DNA of 64,000 nucleotides from Microbacterium sp. Yaish 1. Its GTDB lineage: Bacteria; Actinomycetota; Actinomycetes; Actinomycetales; Microbacteriaceae. This document shows positions 9,146-19,150 of the stretch, one piece after another. The notes beneath the pieces were generated by a model that ran no database searches, was not told the origin of the DNA, and worked only from the letters and a program-made list of their open reading frames with translations. Numbering within the stretch: position 1 is the first letter of the stretch; each line of letters starts with the position of its first letter. Position numbers and translations under genes: made by a program. The stretch covers positions 62,001-126,000 of the forward strand of contig NZ_NPMR01000001.1 in the NCBI RefSeq assembly GCF_002245215.1, in the 5' to 3' direction.

Positions 9146-9188
9146 TCGTCGGTGCGAGAGTTTTCCTCCGGACCTCTCGCACCGACGA
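9146..9188. promoter_or_regulatory. Perfect 15-bp inverted repeat upstream of the small membrane-protein gene
   Basis: TCGTCGGTGCGAGAG at 9146-9160 pairs exactly with 9174-9188 around a 13-nt loop that contains CCTCC, an anti-Shine-Dalgarno word. The GGAG ribosome-binding site of the 9200 gene begins 3 nt after the stem. It could be an operator for a dimeric repressor or a 5'-UTR hairpin affecting translation. No T-run follows, so a terminator for the esterase gene is less likely. Confidence 0.5.
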
Positions 9189-9199
9189 ACGGAGCCGTC

Positions 9200-9589
9200 A
9201 TGACGGACGCCAACACCACACCTGCCACGGGCGACGACGCCGCCATCGACGATGCCGACGCGCAGACGTCTGCCCCCGAGGCATCCGAGCGCACATCGGG
9301 CGTCACGCGCGCCGCGTCGCGGGTCGTGCACGGGGTCGCTGATGCCGGCAAGGGCGCCATCCACAAGGTGCAGGACGCCGCGAAGGATGCACTGCCCGAC
9401 GCCGTTCCGGACGTCGCTGACAAGATCGTCGACGCGGCTGCCGGTTTCGCCACCGCCCGAATCGATCAGAACGTCAGAATCGTCGACGGCGCGCTGACGC
9501 TCACCCGCCGCACCGGCAAGGCTGCGCGCATCGCCGCGGTCATCGGTGTCGTCGCCGTCATCGCGTTGCTCATCGCCCGCCGGTCGTAA
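9200..9589 (+). CDS. Small amphipathic protein with a C-terminal membrane anchor, unknown function
   Basis: 129 residues. An acidic, disordered N-terminus (about 1-40) leads into an Ala/Val/Asp/Lys-rich amphipathic stretch (about 40-90, words such as GVADAGKGAIHKVQDAAKDAL). One transmembrane helix lies near the end (about 107-126), followed by ARRS. The composition resembles membrane-associated helical proteins, but no family is recognised. GGAG precedes the ATG at 9200. Its 3' end overlaps the convergent DUF805 gene by 20 bp. A perfect hairpin lies immediately upstream and may control it. Confidence 0.65.
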   Translation: MTDANTTPATGDDAAIDDADAQTSAPEASERTSGVTRAASRVVHGVADAGKGAIHKVQDAAKDALPDAVPDVADKIVDAAAGFATARIDQNVRIVDGALTLTRRTGKAARIAAVIGVVAVIALLIARRS

Positions 9590-10037
9590 CGGGATCGAAC
9601 CGCGCTCCCCCGCGCTCACCGCGGATCGAGAGCATGATCGCCAGGGCGATCCAGCCGATCAGCGGCAGGACGATCAGAAAGAACCACACGCCGCTGCGGT
9701 TCGTGTCATGCAAGCGACGCCAGGTGACGGCGAGCATCGGCAGCAGGGTCACCAGCGAGAAGACGAGCACGATGACGTCGGGGACATCTTGAACCACGCG
9801 AGTGTCGATGGGACGCCAGTCGCCTGTGGTGAAACCGTTGACGATCTGCACCATGACCGGGAACAGGACGATCACAAGCATCGGCCACCAGAACTCCGAC
9901 CGGCTCGCGCGTCCGCGGAAGGTCGCATAGTTCTGCATCCACCGCCGCAGTGCCGCGAGCGGAGGTGCGCCGACGTAGGGCCGGTTCAGCGGCGGCTCGG
10001 TGAGACGGTTCGGCTGGGGTGTCGCGTCGCTCGTCAT
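9570..10037 (-). CDS. DUF805 membrane protein
   Basis: 155 residues with the DUF805 signature: YATFRGRASRSEFWW, then a LLPMLAVTWRRLHDTNRSG motif and a C-terminal hydrophobic pair ending in GGARFDPV. It has four predicted membrane segments (about 45-70, 82-103, 115-135). DUF805 proteins are widespread inner-membrane proteins without a settled function. A second copy lies at 33449-33919 in this window. It is convergent and overlapping with the small membrane-anchored protein gene. Confidence 0.88.
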   Translation of the reverse strand: MTSDATPQPNRLTEPPLNRPYVGAPPLAALRRWMQNYATFRGRASRSEFWWPMLVIVLFPVMVQIVNGFTTGDWRPIDTRVVQDVPDVIVLVFSLVTLLPMLAVTWRRLHDTNRSGVWFFLIVLPLIGWIALAIMLSIRGERGGARFDPVTTGGR

Positions 10038-10169
10038 CTCCCGAGCCTACGGGGCGCCCTCACGCGGAGGCGCGTGCCACCGGCCTCGGGTTCCGGCTCG
10101 ATCCGCATCGGGCGCTTGTTCGACCTCGGCGAGGCCGGCCAGGTCGTGATCCACTGGCGCACTGTACTC

Positions 10170-11813
<1,644 letters not shown>

Positions 11814-11900
11814 CGGACGATTCTTCCATCTGGTGGGGTGGGCTATCGCCTCACACTTCGCTAGCGAGGTCGAGCGGAAGCGTCTCGACTACGGCTCGCC

Positions 11901-11930
11901 TGCGGCTAACGGGACTTGAACCCGTTAACC
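11901..11930 (-). other. tRNA T-arm/acceptor remnant (possible old attachment site)
   Basis: On the minus strand, ACGGGTTCAAGTCCCGT (11925-11909) is a perfect T-stem and loop of tRNA type (5-bp stem, TTCAAGT loop), followed by a TAGCCGCA acceptor-like 3' end. No D-arm, anticodon arm or matching 5' acceptor strand is found in the 50 bases before it, so this is not a complete tRNA. Integrative elements commonly duplicate the tRNA 3' end, and the region to its right (12.0-14.4 kb) holds accessory-type genes. No second copy was found in the window. Confidence 0.45.
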
Positions 11931-12073
11931 GGCTAGCGGCCGGGATGGACGCTCGCTGCTGCAGTTGATCTCACGGCCGACGTTGACGACGCACTGGACG
12001 ATGGTTCCCTTCACACTACGAGGACCTACGGTCGTGCTAACGGCTGGGGCTGGCGTCGCCCCGATGCACCCGC

Positions 12074-12706
12074 TCACTCAAGCACAGCAGTGACGGCATC
12101 TGCGGCGACGTTAACTGAAGTTTCGGGACCGACCATCGTGCCTTGAACGATCGCCCACGCGCCGCCAGCGAATGCGTACCCGAGGTGCGTTCCTATCCCT
12201 TCTGGGACGTCTTTGGAGAACATCTCGACCTCGCCGCGCGTAGTGTGCGCGTACTCGTCAGAAACGGCGAGCGCAGCCACCACCTCCGACGCCGCCGGTG
12301 ACTCGACGGCGACCACGATGACGTAGAAGCCCCCATCGGTCTGGGGAATGCCGTAGGTGCAACCCACCAGCTCTGTTGCGGACCGGAAGAGCTCTTGTGC
12401 TGCAGGTCCCAAAACGTTGGGCGCCTCAATGACATCAAGAGGATCCGGCCCTTGAACGCGGTCGTCGTTCACAGCAACGCGCACCTGCTCGATACTCATG
12501 AGGCCGGAACAGTCGGGAATCACGATCCGTTCCGAAGATGAGGGTGGGCTCGGCGTCGGCGTCGGGCTCGTGATCCTGGTGGATGGAGTTTCTTGGGAGC
12601 CCGCCTGTGACTGCGACGGGCCATCGTCACTGCCATGACTAGAACAGCCGCCTACGGTCACCATCACGACCGCAAGAACAGCAACGCAGAGAAGGCGCGA
12701 CGACAT
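12074..12706 (-). CDS. Putative lipoprotein, unknown function
   Basis: 210 residues with a lipoprotein signal: hydrophobic residues 4-17, then lipobox VGGC with the modified Cys at 21. A Ser/Thr/Pro linker (about 25-60) leads to a globular domain with cysteines at about 66 and 116 (a likely disulfide after export). It should be anchored to the outer face of the cytoplasmic membrane. No known family is recognised. GC content and codon use look less extreme than in the neighbours, fitting an acquired segment. It lies between a tRNA remnant and an orphan nuclease-like gene. Confidence 0.75.
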   Translation of the reverse strand: MSSRLLCVAVLAVVMVTVGGCSSHGSDDGPSQSQAGSQETPSTRITSPTPTPSPPSSSERIVIPDCSGLMSIEQVRVAVNDDRVQGPDPLDVIEAPNVLGPAAQELFRSATELVGCTYGIPQTDGGFYVIVVAVESPAASEVVAALAVSDEYAHTTRGEVEMFSKDVPEGIGTHLGYAFAGGAWAIVQGTMVGPETSVNVAADAVTAVLE

Positions 12707-13072
12707 GTATCGACCTTATCGATCAACGGCTGAGCGGCGACGGGGGTGGCGCCGTCCCCTCGAGCAGTAGCGGCAGAGTATGCGGGGCAGTTCAGGTGAC
12801 TCGCCGCAGAAGACGTTCAGCAGAAGCCGCGTTACGGGCGAGGGGCGGGAGAGCGTCAACGCCCGACCATGCGGGGTGTTGAGCGTATCGTCCCAGAAAG
12901 CCCGCAATACCCAGGCTTTCATCATCTGTGATGAGGACGTCGGGGCTAACCCTCATCGATGCATCGAGTCACACCCGCCCGGGTTGGTAGAGCATGGCAG
13001 GCCTGATGGGACGGGAGCGTGCAGGAATATGAGCGCGTTTCTTTTTGCGCGTATTTCGGGGAGGATGTGCTC
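12707..13072. other. Gene-free stretch of 366 bp
   Basis: Between the lipoprotein start and the nuclease-like gene. It carries the divergent promoters of both. Short open frames exist but lack ribosome-binding sites and coding character. An alternative GTG start of the next gene at 13019 falls inside, without a ribosome-binding site. No repeats or RNA elements were recognised. Confidence 0.4.
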
Positions 13073-14335
13073 ATGACGCTGGCAGACGCAATCCGCACGA
13101 TGGGCACCACAGTACGAGTCGAGGGCCAAAGCGGGCCGGAATTGGCAGCCGAAGTAGCGACTCTGCAAGGTGACCTTGTCCTGGCCAAACCAGGGCTTCC
13201 GTACAAGGGATCAGTCATCGCGGCTCAAGGGCTGGACCGTGACCTTTTCTTGAGACCGATCGCGGCGATGTTGGAACTCGCCCGTGGAACGGCTCTGAAC
13301 GACGATCCTGAGATATCGGCGGTGACGCGACGCTGGTCGGTGTTGCGGCACCTCGGAGTTTTCGCGATCAAACCGACCACAAGAGCGTTGCTACTCGATG
13401 GGGCGGCACTCCAGTTCATCGGCCCGAACCAGCGGCGCGTGCTCTCCGAGGAGCTTGGTATCGGGTTCGGCATCGTGGCCGCGAAGGAATGGTGCCGATC
13501 ACGGAACCCTGCAGTTGGACCCATCACCGCCATAGACGTCGATCGAGCCCTCTACCGCGGTCAGGTCCCGAACCTTCAGCGCAACGGCGAGCGTCAACCG
13601 GACTACCTCTTATCCTATCCGAATCCGACAAACCCCAGCGCGAAAGTCTTTGAGCTCCTGGAGACGAAGGGGACCGTTAACCACTCGAACGCCAAAGCGC
13701 AACTTGCTCGAGCAGTCACACAGCTGGCGGGTCTGACTGTGAATGGCCGCGCGCTAACGGGGCTGGCGGTTTCGACGGTATCGAACTCGTCTGGCATCAC
13801 AGTCTTGGCCGTGGACCCGGAAGAAGATCCGATGACCTGGGAGCCCTCTGCGGAAGAACTGACCTACTGGCGCGGCCGCGAGGGACGTAAAAGGGAGGAC
13901 GTCCTGAAGGTTGACGTCGACCCCAACGAACTCTTTGCGAGCGCCACCAACGTGGACCGAGCCGCGCAGGCTGAGTTCAGTGGGCAGTATGACGCGTCGT
14001 CGAGATGGCTTCCGAAGCATGAACGACGGGGGTCAGATCGACAGCCAGCAATCGCACAGCGCGTAACCGACTTGGGCAAATTCGTCGGTATAGAGGTGGT
14101 GATTGAGGCGACCGGCAGCGATCAGCGCTTGCGACTCTTCCAGGGCGTTGAGATACATGTCGCCGAGGAGCTGAGGGGCTTCGACGAGGTTGGGGTGACC
14201 CAAGCTCAGGAGTCGTTCGCGCGGACCAAGCTCGAGCCCTCTCAGCGCGCCACGGTGGCCGCAGGCGTCGACGACGCGGCCCAGGCCGTCGCCTACTCCT
14301 CAGACGGGTCGATCCTCGAACTATCTGTCGACTAG
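13073..14335 (+). CDS. Orphan protein with a PD-(D/E)XK nuclease-like motif
   Basis: 420 residues, no recognised family. At the centre, PDYLL (D177), a short loop, then hydrophobic VFELLETKG with E197-T-K199 reproduces the PD...(D/E)xK pattern of restriction-type nucleases. The preceding Q-rich and following Asn/Ala-rich helices would suit that fold, but this is motif reading only. The N-terminal about 90 residues (TLADAIRTMGTTVRVEGQSG) and the C-terminal about 150 residues are uncharacterised. The ATG at 13073 has GGGGAGG 9 bp upstream and is preferred over GTG 13019. Base composition is lower in GC than in flanking core genes. A role in phage defence or DNA processing is possible but unproven. 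Confidence 0.7.
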   Translation: MTLADAIRTMGTTVRVEGQSGPELAAEVATLQGDLVLAKPGLPYKGSVIAAQGLDRDLFLRPIAAMLELARGTALNDDPEISAVTRRWSVLRHLGVFAIKPTTRALLLDGAALQFIGPNQRRVLSEELGIGFGIVAAKEWCRSRNPAVGPITAIDVDRALYRGQVPNLQRNGERQPDYLLSYPNPTNPSAKVFELLETKGTVNHSNAKAQLARAVTQLAGLTVNGRALTGLAVSTVSNSSGITVLAVDPEEDPMTWEPSAEELTYWRGREGRKREDVLKVDVDPNELFASATNVDRAAQAEFSGQYDASSRWLPKHERRGSDRQPAIAQRVTDLGKFVGIEVVIEATGSDQRLRLFQGVEIHVAEELRGFDEVGVTQAQESFARTKLEPSQRATVAAGVDDAAQAVAYSSDGSILELSVD

Positions 14336-14470
14336 CGGGACTGGGGTCTCTGTGTCAGCCACTGAGCTTTCGCGCATCTGAAAGCCGACTCACGAGCAGC
14401 CGTCCACAAAGCCCACTACGACTCAGCTGTGGCGAGTCGGCGCTGTTGAATCAGTAATGTTCGCAACGCG

Positions 14471-15124
14471 TCAACGACGACCCCAGGCGCCCCCGAGCGC
14501 CGCGTCGCGCGCGGCACGCCAGGTGACGAGGTACGGATAGGCGGTGTTCACATCGTGGGCGCGGCGAGCGGCGCCGACTGCGGGGGCGAGGAGGGCCGCG
14601 TCGCTGCACTCGTACGAGTGGCCGAAGGGCAGGGGGAACCGCGACCGGAAGTGGTCCATCCACAGCAGCACGAGGTCGCCGTCGTGGGCGAGGACTCCGT
14701 TCGAGAACGATCCGCGCTCGTGGCGGACGATGTCCCAGCCGCCGCCCGCGCGCGGAACGGCGGAGAAGTCCGGGTCACCCATCCACCGCCACGCATCGCG
14801 GTGGCGGTTGGGCGCGCCGATGCGACCGGCGAGGGCTGCGGCGAGGGCGTCAGGGGTCCAGGGCGCGGGGAAGAACGACGAGAGGCTCGCGATCAGCGCG
14901 AGGGGGCTGAGAGGCCCGGCATCCGCGCTCTGACGCTCGGCGGCGAGAGCTTCGTTCAGGATGACCGTGTTCGTAGCGGGCGCGCCGGGATCGAGCATGG
15001 CGAGGTAGAGCTGCAACATGTCGAGGTACCGCCGGTGGTCGGCGGCCGTCGCGAACGGCGGAAGCGGGATGTCGGCGACGGGCCCGCGCCCTGCGGGCAC
15101 GTCAGCGTCGAGGAACTGTTCCAT
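14471..15124 (-). CDS. Hypothetical protein
   Basis: 217 residues from the ATG at 15124; an in-frame TTG at 15196 would add 24 residues, and neither has a clear ribosome-binding site. The protein is soluble and rich in Ala, Pro and Trp. Recognisable stretches are ADHRRYLDMLQLYLAMLDPG in the N-terminal third and GRIGAPNRHRDAWRWMGDPDF in the middle. The C-terminal part contains WDIVRHERGSFSNGVL. No family, signal or membrane helix is identified. Codon use is typical of the host, so it is probably a real core-type gene of unknown role. Confidence 0.65.
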   Translation of the reverse strand: MEQFLDADVPAGRGPVADIPLPPFATAADHRRYLDMLQLYLAMLDPGAPATNTVILNEALAAERQSADAGPLSPLALIASLSSFFPAPWTPDALAAALAGRIGAPNRHRDAWRWMGDPDFSAVPRAGGGWDIVRHERGSFSNGVLAHDGDLVLLWMDHFRSRFPLPFGHSYECSDAALLAPAVGAARRAHDVNTAYPYLVTWRAARDAALGGAWGRR

Positions 15125-15282
15125 GCCGACAGTTCGGCGCAGCTCAGGGCGGGTGCTGGCGAGGTGGGATGCGGGTGGCTTTTCATCTGTTAGCAAGGGA
15201 GTGAATGGCTAGCATCGACATCAATCGCCTCCCGTCGCGGCTCGCCCGCCGAGGCGCGTGAGAAAGGCCGCCACCGAATCTG

Positions 15283-15465
15283 ATGTCCGTACGCCGTAGG
15301 TCCGTCAGCCCTGGCTTCGTCGTCGGAGCCGTCGTGTACGTTGCGATCGTCGTGACGTTCGTGATCCTCGGGGCCACCAATTTCGGTCGGGGGAACGACG
15401 ATGCACCGCCTGTCCTGCCGTCGGACTTCCCGCGCCCGACCGTTACCGGGACCGTAGGCCCCTGA
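15283..15465 (+). CDS. Small single-pass membrane protein
   Basis: 60 residues: basic start (MSVRRRS), one hydrophobic helix at about 11-31 (GFVVGAVVYVAIVVTFVILG), then a short Asp/Pro-rich tail. The ATG at 15283 has no strong ribosome-binding site. It is flanked by the divergent hypothetical gene and the convergent S4-domain gene. Function unknown; coding status rests on composition and the clean helix. Confidence 0.45.
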   Translation: MSVRRRSVSPGFVVGAVVYVAIVVTFVILGATNFGRGNDDAPPVLPSDFPRPTVTGTVGP

Positions 15466-15503
15466 GAAGGGCGGCGCTGGCCCCTCGCGAGGGAATCTCG
15501 GTG

Positions 15504-15731
15504 CTACGGACGAACCCGAGCCCCGCGTCCGTCGAAGACGACGACGTCGTCGTGCTGCAGCTGGCGTCCGCGGCGGCGGTCGACCTCGCCATTGACCGTG
15601 ACGAAGCCGTCGATGATGGCTTCCTTCACGTCACCGCCCGAGTCGAGCAGGCCCGCGAACTTCATAAACTGGCCGAGGCGGATGCCGTCGCTCCCGATCG
15701 AGACGTCGATGATCCGGGGAGTTTCAGCCAT
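15504..15731 (-). CDS. S4-domain RNA-binding protein
   Basis: 75 residues, essentially one S4 RNA-binding domain of the YaaA/YbcJ type: IRLGQFMKFAGLLDSGGDVK, then GFVTVNGEVDRRRGRQLQHDD and VVVFDG. It binds structured RNA, probably rRNA or tRNA; the small free-standing members have no firmly assigned role. It follows closely after the LysM protein gene (20-bp gap) in the same direction, so they may be co-transcribed. Confidence 0.85.
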   Translation of the reverse strand: MAETPRIIDVSIGSDGIRLGQFMKFAGLLDSGGDVKEAIIDGFVTVNGEVDRRRGRQLQHDDVVVFDGRGARVRP

Positions 15732-15751
15732 GCCAAAATGCTAGCCGAGCG

Positions 15752-16303
15752 CTACGGGCGGAGGATCAGGATGTCGCCGGGCTGGATCTCCACCGGGGGC
15801 ATGAACTTGCCGTTATACGACATCACAGTGACGTAGTCGATGCACAGGCGATCGCTGATGCCCCACGCCGTGTCGCCGGACGCCACCGTGTAAGTCGAGA
15901 TCTCGCCCTCATCGTTCAGCCCGACCTCGCCAGATGCGTAGGGGGCCGGGCCGAGGTCTGTGATGGTTCCACCGAGCCTCGCCGCGGGATTGCCCGCATC
16001 GTAGGGATGGATCGCGGCCCACGTCGGGCAGTCGCCTGGCCCTATGGTCGGGATGGCGATTCCACCACCGATGTCCTGATACCCGGGGAGCTCGTCGTCG
16101 GTGCCGACAGGAGACGTCGTCTCGATGGCAGCATCTGTCGGCGGGCTAGCCGGCCCCTGATCCGTTGCCGTGTGCTCAACAGACGCCCCGGAGTCGGAGG
16201 CGGTGGAGCTCGAGAAAGATGCGAAAGCCGGCACGGCCATCGCGACGAGGCCGGCGACCGCCAGAGCGGAGACACCGAGCAACACACCTTCGCCCTTGTT
16301 CAT
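15752..16303 (-). CDS. LysM-domain membrane-anchored or exported protein
   Basis: 183 residues. The N-terminus MNKGEGVLLGVSALAVAGLVAM is a membrane anchor or signal helix (about 6-28, with an AFA site afterwards). A Ser/Thr/Asp-rich linker (about 30-75) and a globular region with one Cys follow. A C-terminal LysM domain occupies about 137-183 (YTVASGDTAWGISDRLCI ... MPPVEIQPGDILILRP). LysM binds peptidoglycan, so the protein sits at the cell wall. There is no catalytic domain. It is upstream of the S4 gene. Confidence 0.82.
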   Translation of the reverse strand: MNKGEGVLLGVSALAVAGLVAMAVPAFASFSSSTASDSGASVEHTATDQGPASPPTDAAIETTSPVGTDDELPGYQDIGGGIAIPTIGPGDCPTWAAIHPYDAGNPAARLGGTITDLGPAPYASGEVGLNDEGEISTYTVASGDTAWGISDRLCIDYVTVMSYNGKFMPPVEIQPGDILILRP

Positions 16304-16860
16304 TGCTGGGGAGGCTATCCGACACTCGTGTCGGCGCGCCAGAGCGTCCGAGCATCCAATCCGGCGAGACGGTTACGGTCGAGGGTTACGGTCGAGACCG
16401 TCACGCCCGTAGCGTTGTCGGCACGATGGCGAGCCAGCGCCGCAGACATCGACACGGCGTCAGTCGGGTCGCATTCATCCGTTGCCATCGATCTGCCTAT
16501 CCCCACAACAGCGCCGTCATACCTCAAAACAACACGTTCGCCATCGTCGCCTACTTCACCAATCACCCCGCAAATCAGTCCACGTCCCACACATACGCAC
16601 GAGCTCCGGCGCGATTCCCGGCGGCGATCTGATCGACGTTTTCCCCCGTCATCAGAAACACCGACACCATCTTCGACGAGTTCCAGTGGAAGCGAGTTTC
16701 TTCCGGCAGCTGCGAGACGTTCAAGCTGAACCGCGCGTTCACAACCGACCGCGCCGGGGAACTCTTCCGGGTCGTTGCACGAATCAACCGGGTCAACGAG
16801 GTCGTCGCCGGATACCTGCGTCAAGCAGGTCCTCGCGGTCAGCACCGGAACAGATCATCG
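16304..16860. other. Gene-poor stretch with ambiguous protein-like readings
   Basis: About 560 bp between the LysM gene and the CPBP protease gene. Two protein-like readings overlap at 16575-16872: a minus-strand 73-codon frame (16575-16796) and a plus-strand frame to 16872 that has no start codon. Only one can be real, and either may be a decayed remnant. No terminator or RNA was recognised in the rest. Confidence 0.35.
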
Positions 16861-17799
16861 TCACGGTGCTGACCGCTTCGCCGGCAAAGAGCACGGGACG
16901 GTCCTTCCCCGGCGAAGCGCGCTGACCGTCAGCACGAGCCCGATAACCCCCTGCACTCCCCCGATCGCGAGCCACGAGCTGACGGCATCCACTTCCGGCA
17001 TCGCCGCCACGGCGATGTAGTTGCCGACGTGGAAGCCTCCGTGCACGCCGACGGCGGCCCACAGCGACCCGGTCCACAGCAGCAGCCCGACGGCGAGCAG
17101 GGAGAACCCGAGCGGAAGCGCGAGGTACAGCACGTGCTCCGAGACCGATTGCTGTCCGCCCTGCGACACCAGGTGGATGGCGGTGAAGACGAGCGTGGTG
17201 ACTGTGATCGCCAAGACGGGGCGGTCGCGCAGTCGCCAGAGCAGCCATCCGCGGAACAGCAGTTCCTCGGGCAGTGACTGCTGCACGAAGGCGAGCCCGA
17301 GGTAGTAGATGATCAGCAGCGCGCTGACGAGCACGACATCCTGTTCTCCGCCGGGAAGTTCGTCGTCTCGGACGGGGCCGATCGCCGGAAGCGCTGCATA
17401 GACGATGACCACGGTGAGCGCGGAGACTCCGATGCCGAGCGCAAGCCACAGACCCGAGCTGCGTCGCCAGCTCCACCCTGCGGCTCGCAGGGGTGCGCGC
17501 TCGACTGTGGTCATCCAGATGCGCAGCACGAGTAGGACGAATCCGAGCACCGACAGTTGCACGACTGCGGCCAGCGCGACCCCCCACGGCGACGAACCGC
17601 CGAAGACCTCCGCCGCCCCCGGAATCAGAACCACAACGGCGGGAATCACCCCCGCCACGAGGTTCGCCGCCATCAGAATCGCGACCGCGACGACCGCTCT
17701 CACGACGATGCCGACCGGACCAACACCGAGTCGGGGCTGGCCCGGTGGATGAATGAAATCGCCCGAAGGTGCGGCGCTGGATGCCGGTGAGGAGGTCAT
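16861..17799 (-). CDS. CPBP-family intramembrane metalloprotease
   Basis: 312 residues with about eight membrane helices and the CPBP (Rce1-like, Abi) motifs: EExxxR at E178-E179-R183 (PEELLFRGW), H209 in FTAIHL, and H253/H257 in GVHGGFHVGN. The family cleaves membrane substrates or protects against bacteriocins. It is divergent from the two-component system that starts at 17939, so it could be a target of that system. A second CPBP protein is encoded at 60502-61506. Confidence 0.9.
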   Translation of the reverse strand: MTSSPASSAAPSGDFIHPPGQPRLGVGPVGIVVRAVVAVAILMAANLVAGVIPAVVVLIPGAAEVFGGSSPWGVALAAVVQLSVLGFVLLVLRIWMTTVERAPLRAAGWSWRRSSGLWLALGIGVSALTVVIVYAALPAIGPVRDDELPGGEQDVVLVSALLIIYYLGLAFVQQSLPEELLFRGWLLWRLRDRPVLAITVTTLVFTAIHLVSQGGQQSVSEHVLYLALPLGFSLLAVGLLLWTGSLWAAVGVHGGFHVGNYIAVAAMPEVDAVSSWLAIGGVQGVIGLVLTVSALRRGRTVPCSLPAKRSAP

Positions 17800-17938
17800 G
17801 TCGCAAAGCTAGAAGCCGGCCTTTGGCTGAGTATCGTCCTCGGGTCAGTCCCGCTCGTTCCGGCAGTTACTCCTCGCCGGGCGAAAGTCGTGACTCGGGT
17901 CACCGCCACGACCCGCGTCGCCTGCATACGCTGAAGCC

Positions 17939-19150
17939 ATGGCGCGCATTCCGACTCTTCGTACCGGTCTGCTCGACATCGCTGTGAGCCTGGGGCTGGC
18001 CGGTCCGGTTCTGATGGTGCTCTACTCCTACGACATCCGCCCGCTCTGGCTCACCGCGACGGTTACGGTTCTGACGGCTGTCGCCATTGCCGTCTGGGTG
18101 CTGTGGCGCAGGTCGGGCCAGCGTTCGCGTGTTGCGGCCGCCCTGTTCGCCGTCATCGCCGTCGTCGTGATGTCGTTCGGCAACGGCGCCCTCTATTACG
18201 GCATCATCTGGGCGGCTTTGCTGATGCTCGGCGTCACGTTCTCCGCGACGAGAGTGCTGTGGGGCTATGCGACCACGCTCGTCGTCATCGTTCTGTCCCT
18301 GCATCTCGCCAGCGGAAGCCCGGCAGAGTTCATGCTCGCGGAGGCCATCGGCACGGCAGTTCTCGCGGGGATCGCTGCGGCGGTCGCGGTCGTGCTGCGA
18401 GACAGTCTGCGTGTGAACGACGATCTGCAGGATGCTCTCGCGCGGCTCGACGCGGCGCACGCCGAGCTGCAGCGACGGTACGCCGCCGATCGCGATCTGG
18501 TCCTCGCGCAGGAACGGGAGCGTACGGCTCGCGAACTGCACGATGACCTCGGCCATCGCCTCACGGCGGTCGGGCTCTCGCTGGACTACGCGAGCCGCGT
18601 CGCCGATCCGGCTGCAGCGCGCGACGAGGTCGTCCACGCCCGAGCGGTCGTCGGCGAGAGCCTGGAAGCGATGCGGCGACTCGTCCGTGCGATGCATCCG
18701 ATCGAGCTCGGCGAGCTCGGCGACCTCGACGCGTTCCGGACGCTGGCAGAGAGCTTCCGTGGCACGGGGCTCACCGTCATGGTCGAGATCGTGGACGAGC
18801 GCTCTCTGCCACGCGAGCACGCACTGCTCCTCCTCCGCTTCGTTCAGGAAGGTTTGACGAACGTCATCCGACACGCGGATGCTGCAACCGCCGGCCTGCG
18901 CATCGAGGTCGGCGCCACGTCGATTCAGGCGACACTCGACGACGATGGCGTCGGGTCCCAGGGTGGGACACCGCAGGCGGCGGGTTTCGGCCTGCGCTCG
19001 CTGCGTGCACGGGCCGAGGAGCTCGGCGGCTCGCTGGCGGTTGAGGGAGGAGCGTCGGGTTTCCGACTCTCGATGCTGCTGCCCGTCCGGGCTGGCGGCG
19101 AGACTGCGGATACCCCGGAAGCCGTGAACGTGCCGGCGGGAGTCGTGTGA
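17939..19150 (+). CDS. NarL-type sensor histidine kinase
   Basis: 403 residues. Four or five N-terminal helices (about 10-155) form a membrane sensor with almost no extracellular loop. A coiled coil (about 157-195) leads to the HisKA_3 motif with phosphoacceptor H201 (RELHDDLGHRL). The HATPase region carries the N-box (FVQEGLTNVIRHA) and G-box (GFGLRSLRARAEELGG). The design suits detection of membrane stress or a membrane-partitioned ligand. TACGCT lies 6 bp before the ATG with no Shine-Dalgarno, so the mRNA is probably leaderless. It overlaps the response regulator by 4 nt (GTGA) and is divergent from the CPBP protease gene. Confidence 0.92.
   Translation: MARIPTLRTGLLDIAVSLGLAGPVLMVLYSYDIRPLWLTATVTVLTAVAIAVWVLWRRSGQRSRVAAALFAVIAVVVMSFGNGALYYGIIWAALLMLGVTFSATRVLWGYATTLVVIVLSLHLASGSPAEFMLAEAIGTAVLAGIAAAVAVVLRDSLRVNDDLQDALARLDAAHAELQRRYAADRDLVLAQERERTARELHDDLGHRLTAVGLSLDYASRVADPAAARDEVVHARAVVGESLEAMRRLVRAMHPIELGELGDLDAFRTLAESFRGTGLTVMVEIVDERSLPREHALLLLRFVQEGLTNVIRHADAATAGLRIEVGATSIQATLDDDGVGSQGGTPQAAGFGLRSLRARAEELGGSLAVEGGASGFRLSMLLPVRAGGETADTPEAVNVPAGVV

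Noticed and set aside
11814..12073. Complete tRNA gene around the T-arm remnant
   Set aside because: No D-arm, anticodon arm or 5' acceptor strand at the required distance.
16575..16796. 73-codon minus-strand gene
   Set aside because: An overlapping plus-strand frame to 16872 is equally protein-like but has no start codon; neither has a ribosome-binding site or known family.
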